Assembly (NCBI GenBank): GCA_017590115.1
Contig: JAGGNK010008559.1
Coordinates: 6,875,888 to 6,939,887, forward strand
DNA length: 64,000 bases
Reading direction: 5' to 3'
Source: Montifringilla adamsi
Taxonomy: Eukaryota; Chordata; Aves; Passeriformes; Passeridae
Positions 51,833-64,000 of this stretch are shown here, piece by piece. The notes beneath the pieces are model-generated. The model saw nothing but the letters and a program-made list of their open reading frames with translations, was not told the origin of the DNA and searched no databases. Positions within the stretch are counted from its first letter, which is position 1, and every line of letters begins with the position of its first letter. A program made the translations under genes and the position numbers.

Positions 51833-54800
51833 TGAAAAGGCAAGTGTAAAACCATTGAAATAAAAAAAAAACAAAAAAAAAGCACTGGGACATATATAAG
51901 AATAAATCCCCCCACACTTCCCAGCTCCCAGCCATTTTCAGTTCAAGGATTTCTTGAGCAGGATGTGGTTTCTATACATTGTCCAACGTTCCCTTGAACC
52001 CACCTCGACTTGCAGCACACACAATGCTTTTTGGCAGGGAGCTTTACTGTGCAGCTCCATCAATTGTGCAGAGAACCACCTCCTTCCAGCTCTTCTGGAG
52101 ACAAAGGGGTTTCTAGCTTCTTGGATCACTTCTTTTCTTTAAAATGACACAACATGTGCTGTTTAAAGTACTTCTCTGATAGATCAAGTAGTCCTACTTT
52201 CATCTTGATTTCCCTCAAGACCCAGCAAAATTATTTTGGAAACAGGATCAATGCCTCAGCAGAATTTACTAACCCAACACTGGATTAGGGTAAAGTAAAC
52301 TCTCCCTGGATCTAAGGAAATGAACAAATGGATCTGCCAGGCGTACAACTGTTCAGCTCCTTGCTGTTTCTGGCAATAGGTGTCCTGCATCCAGCCCGGG
52401 CAGAACGGCCAAGCTACCAGCAGTGAGCAGCACCAGGAGGGAAACTGCCAAACACTGCCCATGAGCAGAGCTCCAGAGCCAAACCCTGCTCCTCAGGGCA
52501 GAAAAAGCAAAAGAAATGAGAAGTGACAAACCCAGTTGTGGTTGCCTCATTATTTACAGAGAGGTCTTTCAATTGCAAAAACGTCTGTGTAAATCCAGTC
52601 CCAAAGCTCAGAGTTTTCTTAAACATCTGCACAGGTGGGTATGCTCATGTAATGCTTTTTGTGCTACCTCAAAAAGTAACTCAAGTCACAAATTACAGTG
52701 GTTTTCTGTTGCAAATGTCCATTTTTCTCTCCCCACACAGGATATTGGTAAGACAGAAGCACATATGCAGAGAACTACCTTCACAGCTCACTCACACAAA
52801 AATGCCACAAGATTAATCTCCCGCTTCTATATTAAACAAACAGGAAAGGTTAGAAGGAAAACCAGCCTGGAAGTTTATAGATGATGCTAGAATTCTGCTC
52901 TTTGGGTGCTACTTCTCTCACTTCTGAGCTCTCCTGCTGGTGAAACAAGATCAGCTTTTCAATAAAAAACAGCTGGCTAAAGCTAAACCAAGTCATGACA
53001 AATCATATTCATACAGCCAACATCATTTTAAAGGAGAAAAAGAAAATCTACCTCTCCAATATTAGCATCTGGAGGTTTTCCTTAAAACTACTGTGTTTAA
53101 GAGTATTATGGGTAAAGTACCAATGCTGGATAAAGTCACCTCTGTACCAATGGTTGTCAACAGCAGACCATAGTGATGTCTATTTGTGGCTTCTGGTCTT
53201 TAGCTTCCTGCTTCTGGTCAGGAATGAAAAAGAGTCATGGAAAAACACAGACTATAACAGGTCACCATGTTTTGTAGCGGATATTCAATGCCAGAGGTCT
53301 TGCACTAGACTTTCCATGTTTTTATAAGGAGATTCTTCACACAAACGAGTCTGTAACTGGATCTCACCTTGCTCTAACCTATCATGAGACTGCCCATAAG
53401 GAAAACTGGCATGAATAAAACCAGGCAAGGTTTTCCTACTTGTGCTGGAGGTAAATAGCTATTTAGAAAAGACTAGATATCCCAGGGAGACGTTTTAATA
53501 AGCAGAGGAGCCCTGCAGCCTGTGAAAGCCAGGGGTCAGGATGGACGTCACGGTGGTCTCCCTGGCCTTTCAGCCTGATGCTATTCCTTGCCTAATCCCC
53601 TCCTCATGGCCATGGGAAATGGGCTCCCGGGCAGCAGGAGACTACAGAAAAGCCTACATAAATTCAGGAAGAGCAGCTGACATGCTCAGAGCCCACTTGA
53701 TCCTTGTGGAGATTCACAGGAGAACTATGAATGAGATACACCAGGGAAGTTTCTCCAAAACCCAAAAAATCAATACTTAGGAGAATAAACAGCAGCTTCT
53801 AGAAGATACTTAAAAGCAGCTATCAAGAAAATCCCACATTAAAAATCTATGGAGCTGGTAATTAATTTCACAGGTAATGAATACTATAAAGGCCACTGTC
53901 TACATCCAGCTTCTGAGCATTGTGCAACTGCGTGTTGGACAAGTGTTCCTGGAAAACAATGCCCTCGCTGCCTGACCTGCTCAGATAACCTGTGCACTCC
54001 TAGCAGCCCGTGCCTATCTGCACTGCACACTCAGCAGTGGCCTCAGAAACAAAGCAGATTGCTGAAAAAAACAGCAAGGTGCAAAGGGTGACTTTATCCA
54101 AGCACACCCCTGCTTTTATTTTATCTGCACAAAGACGATTCTGTTCTCTGAGACCAAAAATGGCTCCTGCCCCAGCACTGCCAGGGTAACTTTTTGAAGT
54201 TACTGCTCTGGGTCTATTTGAGCACGTTTCAGTAACCTTTACTTCTGCTGAATAATTCAACACAGCAAAGATTTGCTATTGGCAATTTCTAATCTAAAGG
54301 AAAAAACAAAAGCTTGCATTTGGTTTATTAAAACTCCCAGAGGGGGGGAAAAAGATAACATATCTCTCCTCTTTGACCTTATTTGGGACTTTGCTTTGGG
54401 AATTGGCAGGAGGAAATCCAATGCTGTCCAAAATTTTGATTATGGGGAAAACAACTGACAAAATTGCACGCCTAAGGGTTAAGGCAACAGTGACAAATAA
54501 GAGTTGGTGACATTGCTGATGACAATCCACTCTGAAAGCCCTGGCAGCATGGCAAGGACTGCATGGACAACGAGAGCCCACACTGCCCAGGTTTGAGAGG
54601 ACACAACAGACTTCAAGGAAAAGATATTTAATTTTTGTGCATGACTGTAAACTCAACGGGAATGGAGCTCTGCTTTAAATCCTGCCTGGAGGCCAGGCCA
54701 GGCTCCAGTGTGCTGAAAGAATCTGGCCAGCTCACGGCTCTGATCTCACCCACCAAAGACAACTCAGTCAGTTGTTTGCCATCATCATTTTCTTTTTCAA

Positions 54801-57800
54801 TACCTAAAATTATTCATCTGCTGCTTCAGGTCTATCAGGAGAGCACCACAAGGCAGGATGGCACCACAGCCCTCCAAAACCACACAGCATCAATCTCCCT
54901 TCAGCTGCAGCCTGGCATGAAGCTGCACTGACATCATGCAACCTGGAGCTTCACAGAGAGCATAAAATCTAAAACAGAAGCCGTAATAGGATACATTTCC
55001 ATTTGTTATCCCTCCACATTTAATAGAAGGGATATTATCCTCCTATCCTATGGCAAACTCACTAGTCTGGGTTTGTTTGTTTTTTTTTTCTCCATTCTTG
55101 ATGTTCATCCATCAGTGATGACAGTATAGCTCTTGGTAAAGGGATGATGTGTTAGCTTGTGCTCCCTCTGCTGCTCCTGCTGCAGCACAGCAAAGCACAG
55201 CTGGATCCCACCTAAAGATCCCTAGGGCTTCTGCTCTTTGATTCAGTCCATTTCACTATTTTTTCTGCACTTTTTTAAAAGGGGAGATTTTAAAACAGAG
55301 TACTGAAGTGCACAAACATGTACAGTTTTAAACAAAGTGATTTCTGAGATAACAGATCTAGGTGGGACTCGAAGTCCTTTGGGATTCCAAAGTCCTTGTG
55401 GCCCTGCTGCACAGGCTTGAGCTATCTCCTGTCAGGGGGATGCAGAGCCAGCTGAAGGGTGTGTGAAGGAGCAGCTCTCAGAAAGCCCTCATCCCCCAGG
55501 CTGCTGCCCTGCCAGGGTGGCACACTCCTGTCGTGGCAGTGACAGGCAGCCCGACTTTCTGCCTTTGCCAAAGACATCGCCCCTGTAGGGCCACTGCATC
55601 TTAGGGGCAGTGGGCTGGGAAGAGTGAGTATGAAACTTTGGACAAAGGCTGACCATAAAACTAGCTTTGGCAGTCCATTAAAATATAAAGATTGGTAACA
55701 AAGTGCAAGAAGAGAAACATTTCTCCAGAATTACATCATCCTGCTCAGCCCAGGTACAAACCAAGCCTTTAAGGAGATGGTTTGGTCATCGATGGTTAAG
55801 CACGTCCTTGGTTCTCACAGTATGAACACCACCAATTAAACCAAATGGTACTAACTAATCACCACCAGCATCACTCAGACTCACAGGAAGACTAAGATCA
55901 GTAACATTTTTTCCCCTTCACTCATAACATTTTATCTAGAAGTACCCAATTGTGTCAACTGTCAAAAAGACACTAATTTTAGGAGAAACACTGAGAAGGA
56001 AACAGGAAGCATGTCCCCGATGCAGAAAGGCTGTGCAAGCGTACACACACAGGTCCATTGGCTGGAAAACTTACATCCTGACTGTCTTGGCAAGCTCAAC
56101 AATATAAATAGCATAAGTCTAGTATTTCTATACATGTATTTTTGCTTGGTATGGGGAAAATACTTCCCTCAGTATCTAGGATTTTAGGATTACAGGTTGG
56201 ACAACACGCATTTTTTCCAGGTTTGCTTGTATTTATTTTTTTTTAAATAACTCTCACAATTCTGACTAATAACTCATCATTCACGAGGTGCTGTCATGAT
56301 GGACAAGGCAGGAGAAAAACCTGTTCATGCTGCAAGGGAGTGGAGAATGACAACCAATCCTACTGCCAACTGTCACCATGAGCCTTATTCAATAGAAGCA
56401 GCCAAAAAGCCATAAAAATGGTCAAAGTTACAGAACTAAGCCAGCCAAGAGCAAGGAGCATCTACTGCAATCAATGCACATTAAAATAAGCAGGAAGAAA
56501 CTGATATGCAAACTATCCACAATAAAATGTGGAATTAACTTTATCCATCTTCCCTTCCTGGAGAGAAATTGTGCTGACAAGAAAGGCTGGAGGTTGTGCC
56601 TGAAGTTTCCCAATCTCCCACTTTAAATTGGATGCTGAGGCCTTGCACTGACCCAGTGATGCTTTATATTTTTTTAAATGGAAGTGCATATAAATAATTT
56701 CGTTAGAAATCTATTTGGCAGACAAAAACAAGGGAAGGAAGCCTATCATTTACTGACCATAACTTTAAAAAAGAGAGGGTGTGTGAATGTATGCTTCTTT
56801 GATAAATCTTCCTCCCAAGTATACACCCATATCAGCATTTCCTCCTCCTGCCGATTTCAGAACAAAAATGTGCAGTCTAAGTGAACTGCTATTTTATGCC
56901 ACAAAAAACCTATCATTCAGTGGTTAACAAAGACCACTCGGAATTTGTTTTTCTAAAAGACAGCTAACCAATCCCTATAATTCAAAAAGACCTTTTCTCA
57001 TCAAAGCACCACAGGAACACTGAGGAAACATTTCAGAGCTCAGCATCCAAGATGTGGGCATTATGTGCGACACAAAAGTATTCTGGAAGACTCAAGGCTC
57101 TGGTATGACACTGTGTGATTCAACTTCTTGGCACACTCCCCTTCCACCATCATCTGAAAACCATCTGAGATAACCTCTAAAGAAGATCTGGGCAACGGCC
57201 TCCCCTTCCCTTCTCCCAGCAGAGAACTGTAATCTGCTCTTTGATTTCTTTTATAAAACAGGACTACAAAGGAACAGCAAGGGGAAAAAAAAGCCTGTCT
57301 GAAAACAAGTCAGCCAGACATCCAGCCAGATCTTCTCATCCAAGCTTGAGGGACTCTCACAGCTGGCTGCTGCCACATCTCCCTGCGGATGGCCACGGCT
57401 TCCATCTGCTATTGCCATCACCTCCACCTTCTGGCTCAGACAATAGCAACAGGTGCAACAACACCAACACACAAACAGGACAGCCCCTGGAATGTACATG
57501 TTTTCTGGTGCAAGGGCTTAAGTGATAGCACAGAACTAAGTGCTTGATGGATATCGCAGCCCAAAGCCACAGGATGACATGCAGCCTCCCCACACAACAA
57601 TCCACCCGGCTTTCTGACCATGATATTCGGTAAATGCACCCAAAATATTGCACTCAGGGCTTGACAGTGAACACAGGAAAAATAGCTGGGGTGCAGGACC
57701 AGGCTTGTGTTGCAGGGTGCCAAACACAAACACAGCCTTCAGCTGTTCTTGTTTTCCCACTTCAGGGTAACTATCCACCTCTGAGTAGAATGTCATCTGT

Positions 57801-58889
57801 TCTCGCCACTCTCCCCCACAGAAGCATCTCTGACAAAGACCAGACAGAACAACAACTGGGGAGAGGCCCACAGCCTTTCACCTTTAGGTTACCACCTGGA
57901 GACACCAAACAGGTATCACATCACTGGAAACAACCCTCTCTGACACATGGAGGCAGGGATCAGCCACAGCACACCAGTCCTTAAATTCTGGGAGGCATTA
58001 CAGCTTACAAGGAACTCTTTTTTACTTGGGAGAAGAGCAGAAGACAATGTGTGTTTGCATATTTTCCATAATTCAATTGGCTAGTTTCTGTAGGTCGTTT
58101 GTTGCCTCTTTCCATCATCCGTGATGTGGACACAGCAGGAACATCTGCAATCCAGGCGGTGAGAGCTGAGAGTCGAGAGAAGGGCTGGAAACACAAATAT
58201 GAACTCATGCTTTGTAATTAAAAAGATAGATTATACCAACTTCACTCCTATATGAAAAAGACTGGTTATTACTAAAAATTTTTTCCTGTCAATCTGAATT
58301 TATTACTTCATATTTACTTTTGAACTATCATATTTCCAAAGGATATCTCACAAAAAAACCTTGCCAAATATTTTCTGTCTTGAATTCTTGAAAGAACACA
58401 TTTCTGTGCTTTCCAAACTACGATCCCCCCCTTAAAAACAGCAGCCCAGGCAGAAGGAGCAGAAGTGCCAAAAGCACACAGTGACCCAAAGAGAGGAAAG
58501 GTGGTATTGTCCTTAAAATTGAAGACATGTGATCCGAGGCTCTGAGATCTAGAGGGGGAGAGGACTGGCACAAGCATAAAGAGGACAGTAATTTATCATA
58601 TTTTTGATAATAGAGCATCAGATGGAATAACGACGCAGGGGCCTGACCTCTCATTCCAAGCATACATCTTAACTTGGCAAGAGGAATGCGTGTCCGGTTG
58701 TATTGTCCTGCTGATGGAGCTCAGCTTCACAGAGGAGCTCTCCGCTCCCATTTTTGGCAGCTGCTAGCAAGTCATCCTGATTTTTCATTTTCATAAGTGT
58801 GCTGTCAGGAAACAAAAATAAGCCAAAAGCCCAAGTGTCAGATTCTGTGGAGCAACATGTGGGAAGCTGGGAAGCCAGGTCTGTCCAGA

Positions 58890-59219
58890 CCACCACACCT
58901 CACTGTGGTCCTCCAGGACTTCTAGGGAACTTAAAAGGAAATGGGGACAGACTTTTAGCAGGGCCCATTGTGACAGGACACAGCTGTCCTGGAGGGACAG
59001 ATTTAGACCAGGCATAAGGAAGAAGTTGCTCATGATCAGGGGGGTGAGGCACTGGCACAGGTTGCCCAGAGAGGTGGAAACATTCCATCCCTGGGAATAT
59101 TCAATGCCAGGTTGTATGGGGCTTTGAGCAACCTGGTGTCCTGTTCATTGCAGGGCGGGTTGGCAACGTGACCTTCAAAAAGCCTTTCAAACTCAAAACC
59201 ATTCCATGACTTTCTGTGA
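58890..59219 (+). mobile_element. CR1 LINE 3'-end fragment, longest copy in the window
   Basis: About 330 bases follow CR1 from actgtggtcctccaggac through atggggacagacttttagc, gttgcccagagaggtgg, attcaatgccaggttg and ctcaaaaccattccatgac. The overlapping open frames (58799-59088) come from the repeat. The 5' limit is approximate. It is antisense to FAT4. Confidence 0.93.
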
Positions 59220-62200
59220 GCTCATTTTGTGGCAATGGCTGAACTCCACTTTAACCCCATCAGGCTTACTTTACTTCAGAGTACCTATAACTCTCCCAGG
59301 AACCCATTTATGCCTCTTATTGATTTTACAACCCAAGCTTTGTTGTTTGCTTGTGGTTTTTTTATCTTTTTGAAGAAGTAGCAGTTCTGGCAGGCCTTTA
59401 GATGTTTTTCATTGTAGATCTCCTCAATTATCTATTTGCAGTAAAGCCACATTTCTGGCTGGGCACAGCTCACCCAGGCATCCAGCTGTCAGCAGGGCCC
59501 AGCTAACTAGGAGGGTCCTCAGCGATGCCAGGGTGACAGGGGTTAACTCCTGTGGTCAGACCTCTTTTTGTGAACAATCTGTCACAAGACTGCCTTTTCC
59601 TCACCGAGCTGCTTAAAATAACTTTTCTCAATTTATATGGGGGGAAGCAAAGACTAAATGGCTTCAAAAGAAACTAATACTGGCAGATGAAAGGAAATAA
59701 TCTTACGGATAGGTGAAGGAGCTAGCTGCTTCTTTGATTACTGCAGGGAAGGAGGTCCCTGGCTCCATCACTTCATTAACAGCTGAGATTTAACAGTGTC
59801 TAAAGGCCTCCAGAGCCTATTCACACCCAACCCACAACAAACTCAGTGGGAAATGAAACCCCCCCAAGAGGAAGATACATGCCTTTCAAAACCCAAGATG
59901 CAAACAATATCCACAGGCTACAACCCTCTGTCTTCTTTTATTTTATTTATCATGCTTCCAAATCCCAGCTGCAAAGCTGGAGAGAGAGAGAGATGTGGGT
60001 TCTCATTAGCAAAAGCAGTAAAACCTGCCAGAAGGAGCTGTAAAATAATGTCCTATATACCTGTGTGGGAAACCCCTGGGATATCACATAAACCAGGATT
60101 GGCTGGTATTTTTCATTTAGCTAAATATGAATATGAGTTTTCCTGATCCATCTCAGTTGTACCCATTTGTTTCACCATCCCAAATTCATTCCTGCCTCCA
60201 AATTCTTTCCCCCTGGGGAAAGGTTATAAACTTAATCCTGGAGTTTGCTTCACACATCATTTGCAGTTTGTCAATGGGCTTTTGAATGTCGCTGTGTGCA
60301 GGATAACATTAGCTGGGGAAGGGTCTAGAGAGTTTATTTTGTTAATGGAAAGAAGAATGATAGGACTGAAAACAAGTTTTGTGTTTTGGTTGTTTTTTTG
60401 TTTTTTTTTTTTAAATCAAGCTAATAAACTTTTTAGGTTTTTTTCCCTGCAATTTGAGTATAATTTTCTTTTTTTGTTCATTCTTAGTCAATTTTTCTGT
60501 TACTACTTCCTACCTGTGGGATAGGATGAAAAGCCATTTGTTGAATTCTGGCTTTTTCTCCATTTCTGACTCAGTTACAAGGTAGGTTTTTCTTCAGAAA
60601 AAATTCCCCCATGGCTCAGTTCAAAACTGATACATTAGCAATGCAGTCTGCAGATACAATCTCCCATACTAGGGAAAAAAAAAACCTGGTGGCAGTTCCC
60701 TGATATCCCAGACTACAGGCAAATTACTAGCTGGAAGTACTGGGATTAAGAAACAAATTCTTGCCTAAATTGTCTGCTAGTTATGTGATTTGGGCTTTTT
60801 TGGTTTCAATTTGTCATTACTGAGCATTTGTGTGCCTTAACAGTTTGTACTGTTAAGAAACTTCAAGAGCAAACTGTTCTCCACAAACATGGACTGCTTA
60901 AAGCTGTAATTTCTCCTTACATCACACACACTTCCTATCAAACAAATGGGAATTTTTCTGGCACTCTCTCAGGAAACACCTTCCTTTAGGGGGGAGTTAA
61001 AAAAAATAGAAGTTATCTTAATGCCCTTACTCCATGTAATTTAAGGAAGCGCACATCACATCACACAGACCAAAACCAGAGCGAGTGGCATTCCATAAAG
61101 CTTGAGGGGCTGGATTACAGTGACTTGTTAAACATCAGGCTTGCTTGAGCCTTCAGGCTGACTCCTGCTCTCTGGACCACAAGGAGCTGCTCAATTTACA
61201 GGAATTCCTCAGTGGGATTTGCCCAATCGCCTGTGGTCAGCTGCTCCTCTCTGCCCTCAGTGCTCCCAGGCTGGGTACCAGCCGGAGGGATGCAGGGACA
61301 CCACTGGTGGTCACCTCCAAGGCTGATGGGGAGGGGGAACAGAGCATCCCTCACCCCCAGCCAGCCCCGCCCTGCACAAGGAAGGAGCTGTAAGCCACGC
61401 AAAGAATGCAAGCGTGATCTGAAATCCCATTAAAATGGATCCTCTAGCTATCATCATTCCCTCCCCCAAAGCCATGGCATTGCTAAAGATTACACATACA
61501 AGTTCTTGTCTTTGATTCCCTCAAGCAAGGCCAAGTTATCCAGTAATTGGTATTTTCAGTTCACTGCTGGATAAAACAGACAGGAAAGATCCAAGCCATG
61601 GAGAGGAGCGGGTATGGAAGCAGCACTGCTGTGCGTGCTGGCAGGAGCACCACCACAGCACCCACCTCATCTCCTAAATAACTCAAAGACACTGACAAGG
61701 AGGCTTTTTATCCACTGGGGGAGCACAGCACCCACCAAGGAGAGTGTGAGTGAGACACAGCACAGACCAAAACCACTGCACAGAGCAAGCAGCCAGGCTG
61801 CTCCTCTCCGGATGCCACCGCGTCAATCACAGGAAGCAGCTGCGACGCAGGCAGCTCTTGGACAAAGCAGCCCGACTCTTGCCTGCTGGCCCGTGCCAAT
61901 TTTAGACTGGTCTACCTTCACAGGAATAATGAGACATGAGAATTGTTCTGGGCAAGACCTAAAAGCTGCTTTGATTTGTAAGGAAAGCCGCAGTGGGCCA
62001 TGGCTCATGGAGTGCAGCCGGACCAGCCATCCCCAGCGCCTTGGGCACTGCCACGGCCAGACCTGCAGCATCCACCCAAAACACACAATATTCAGACTGC
62101 TCTGCACTGCTGTGTGCCTTCTAAAAGGCAATTTACACATCCAAGCTTTTCTGTGAAGGAAATTGGAGTCTGGAGACACTGTTTGTTAGCTTTCCCTTGT

Positions 62201-64000
62201 CCACTTTTGAGAAAATGTATTTCCCATGGAGTAAGTGTGTGTGTGGTTAAAGACAAGCTCTGTAACCACTGCATTAGGACTAAACATGGAATTATGTACA
62301 AGCCTGACAGTGATTCATTTTAGTCCTGAAAATGAACAGTATGCAATTAGAGCAACACTGTACAACTACGAGGTGGCTTTTGCAGCTAGAACAGAAATTC
62401 CCCTGTCCATACTGGACCCCCCTCCCCTGGTGTGCAAGCACTGTTACTAATAAAGCCAGTAGGAATTAAAAATGATACAAACCTAGGGGACAGCACTGGT
62501 GTGAGACTCAGAAGACTCGCTTTGGTGTGCCTGTGTCCTCCCGCGCTGCTGCTCATCTTGCCTTGTGAGTGATAAGGATTTCTGGATCATAACCTGTACT
62601 GTTTTGCATAGGTGGAAAGATCTATGCCCACTGCCAGTTTGCTCCCCAAAGATTGCAAAAAAGCCCAGCCACTCACACAAACAGGCTGTCCCACGCTAAC
62701 TAACACTGCCAGGGAGAGTTTGTCTCTTCCTCTTGAAGAGATAACACTAACAACTTAATCCAATTAACACAGCACAAAGCAAGAGTCTGTAATTCCAGGG
62801 TGGATGTGCTCTAACGCCTCCTATGGCTTTGGCAAAAGGAAAATACTAGGTTAAAGAAAATACTCAACATTCATTTTTGCTTATCGTGGAGCAAAGCAGC
62901 ATACAGGAATGCATGAGCCAGCAGAGGCCAAAAGCAGGGATGATGTCTATCCCTCGTGCATAACATCTTTGCCTGCTTTGAAAGAATGTTATGTTTCTCA
63001 ATGATATCACTAAATTACTGGCTTGTTTTCCATTTGAAAGATGCTGCGGTCCTTAAGCAATCACTCTGACCAGCTGCCAAGCCACTTAATCACTTACATG
63101 CATTGGAAATAAAAGCTGTCTAACTTACAAGAACTGCATCAGCTCAGTTGCCTATCCCAAATTGCAAGGAGCAATGTGTGCCTTTATTCTCATAATGCAC
63201 AGAGGAAAAAAGTTGAGAAACTACACAGAGAGAATCAGCTTGTTCATCACGATCGTGAAATCCTAATTGCAACCAACAGCAATGGGATTTTTACTGACTT
63301 CAGAAAAATTACAGTTCTGCAATAGCCAACCACACAACCACTAAAAAAAAGTGCCAGGAAACTTGGGAAAACTATCAGAAATAAAAGCTGAAGATAGAGA
63401 ATAGATCTACTTGAGGCCTAGCATAATACAAACAATAGGAGTGATAAATCAGAGATTCCACCCTTTCAGTGTGCAAGAGGTTAGAAAAGGGTAGAAATAC
63501 AAAATACCCAGGACTTCCAAAAAGTCAGAAAGCATGGGGTGGAAAAAGGCCAGCAGTGAGGTCTGGAGCCTGGGGGATGGCAGTGAAAACACTCTCACTT
63601 TTTATAGTGGGACAGAAATGAAGGTGTGACAAATAATTGGAAATCATGTTAACTAGGAATGTCTAGGAATGACTTTGCACCCTAACTGTCCTGTTGGAAT
63701 CATTTCACTAAATATACACAACGGGTTGGATCAGAAATTTTTCATTGCACTTCAGACAAAAGGGCTACAACATAAATATGCTGGGTAACAGCCACAGTGT
63801 TATGAAACAGCTTGTTATGAAAATGGCAGTTGCCTGCAGAAATTCCAAATCTTCACAAATTAATTTTTCACTTTTTGTGCCTTCAGTTCTTTTCAGCTAT
63901 TACTGTATTTTATGCAGCATCACTGCACCACATTTGTCTATCTACAGCATGGAGCGCCACGATTTGTCATCTTCATACATTAGCTCTGGATTCAACGAAA

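Larger units (their letters stand above)
28929..64000 (-). other. FAT4: Upstream FAT4 intron, at least 35 kb, running off the window
   Basis: No further cadherin exon appears upstream of the acceptor at 28930-28929. I infer that this is the long intron after the large first coding exon. It is AT-rich, with CR1 fragments at 31262-31395, 35854-36135, 42205-42379, 51725-51832 and 58890-59219. It also has simple repeats and A/T runs, a 29-base-period tandem at 37836-37903 and a 37-base duplication at 46918-47003. Locally GC-richer stretches near 46060-46780, 55360-55640 and 61140-62060 hold the longest chance frames, but none resembles a protein. Stretches around 40790-40930, 43400-43720, 44400-44520 and 49530-49870 read like non-repetitive, homeodomain-motif-rich DNA. 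No exon, RNA gene or promoter can be supported. Confidence 0.75.

Noticed and set aside
61614..62156. 180-codon plus-strand open frame
   Set aside because: It has no recognisable domain, membrane segment or coding-like composition, overlaps minus-strand frames of similar length in a GC-richer patch, and lacks visible gene context. Treated as chance.
1..64000. CRISPR arrays, tRNA/rRNA genes, operons or a defence system
   Set aside because: The sequence is vertebrate intronic DNA. No regularly spaced repeats, cloverleaf sequences or compact gene clusters were seen on either strand.

Overview
The window looks like bird nuclear DNA, most likely from a songbird. It is AT-rich and intron-dominated, with several 3'-end fragments of CR1 LINEs, the typical avian retroposon. 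One solo LTR is of a type I associate with passerine endogenous retroviruses. There are no operons, no dense ORFs and no RNA genes that I can recognise.

Only one gene is visible. It lies on the minus strand: FAT4, the giant atypical (proto)cadherin. Seven consecutive coding exons can be placed to the base: 28797-28928, 25837-26098, 23860-24210, 18808-19730, 17929-18103, 3550-3730 and 1-244 (the last cut by the window edge). All are flanked by AG acceptors and GT donors. Their phases join exactly (0/0, 0/1, 1/1, 1/0, 0/1, 1/2, 2/-) with no frameshift or stop. Together they encode about 756 residues: seven complete extracellular cadherin repeats and parts of two more. From memory of the human protein (about 4,980 residues, 34 repeats) this corresponds to about EC16-EC24, residues 1,725-2,480.

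Layout by region: 1-3.7 kb holds two exons. 3.7-17.9 kb is a 14-kb intron carrying the solo LTR (8162-8575, same orientation as FAT4) and a CR1 fragment. 17.9-28.9 kb is the exon cluster, with introns of 0.7 to 4.1 kb. 28.9-64 kb is at least 35 kb of a single upstream intron, probably the one following the very large first coding exon, which lies beyond the window. That intron holds five CR1 fragments, simple repeats, a 37-bp perfect duplication and a few stretches that read like conserved regulatory DNA. No second gene is supported there.

FAT4 is a single-pass membrane protein that binds Dachsous cadherins on neighbouring cells and acts in planar cell polarity and Hippo-pathway growth control. 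The part encoded here is purely extracellular adhesion rod. I found no previously undescribed multi-gene system. The points most worth a second look are the sense-oriented LTR with an intact polyadenylation signal, an altered calcium-binding linker (DVNDSPP), and the candidate conserved non-coding stretches.
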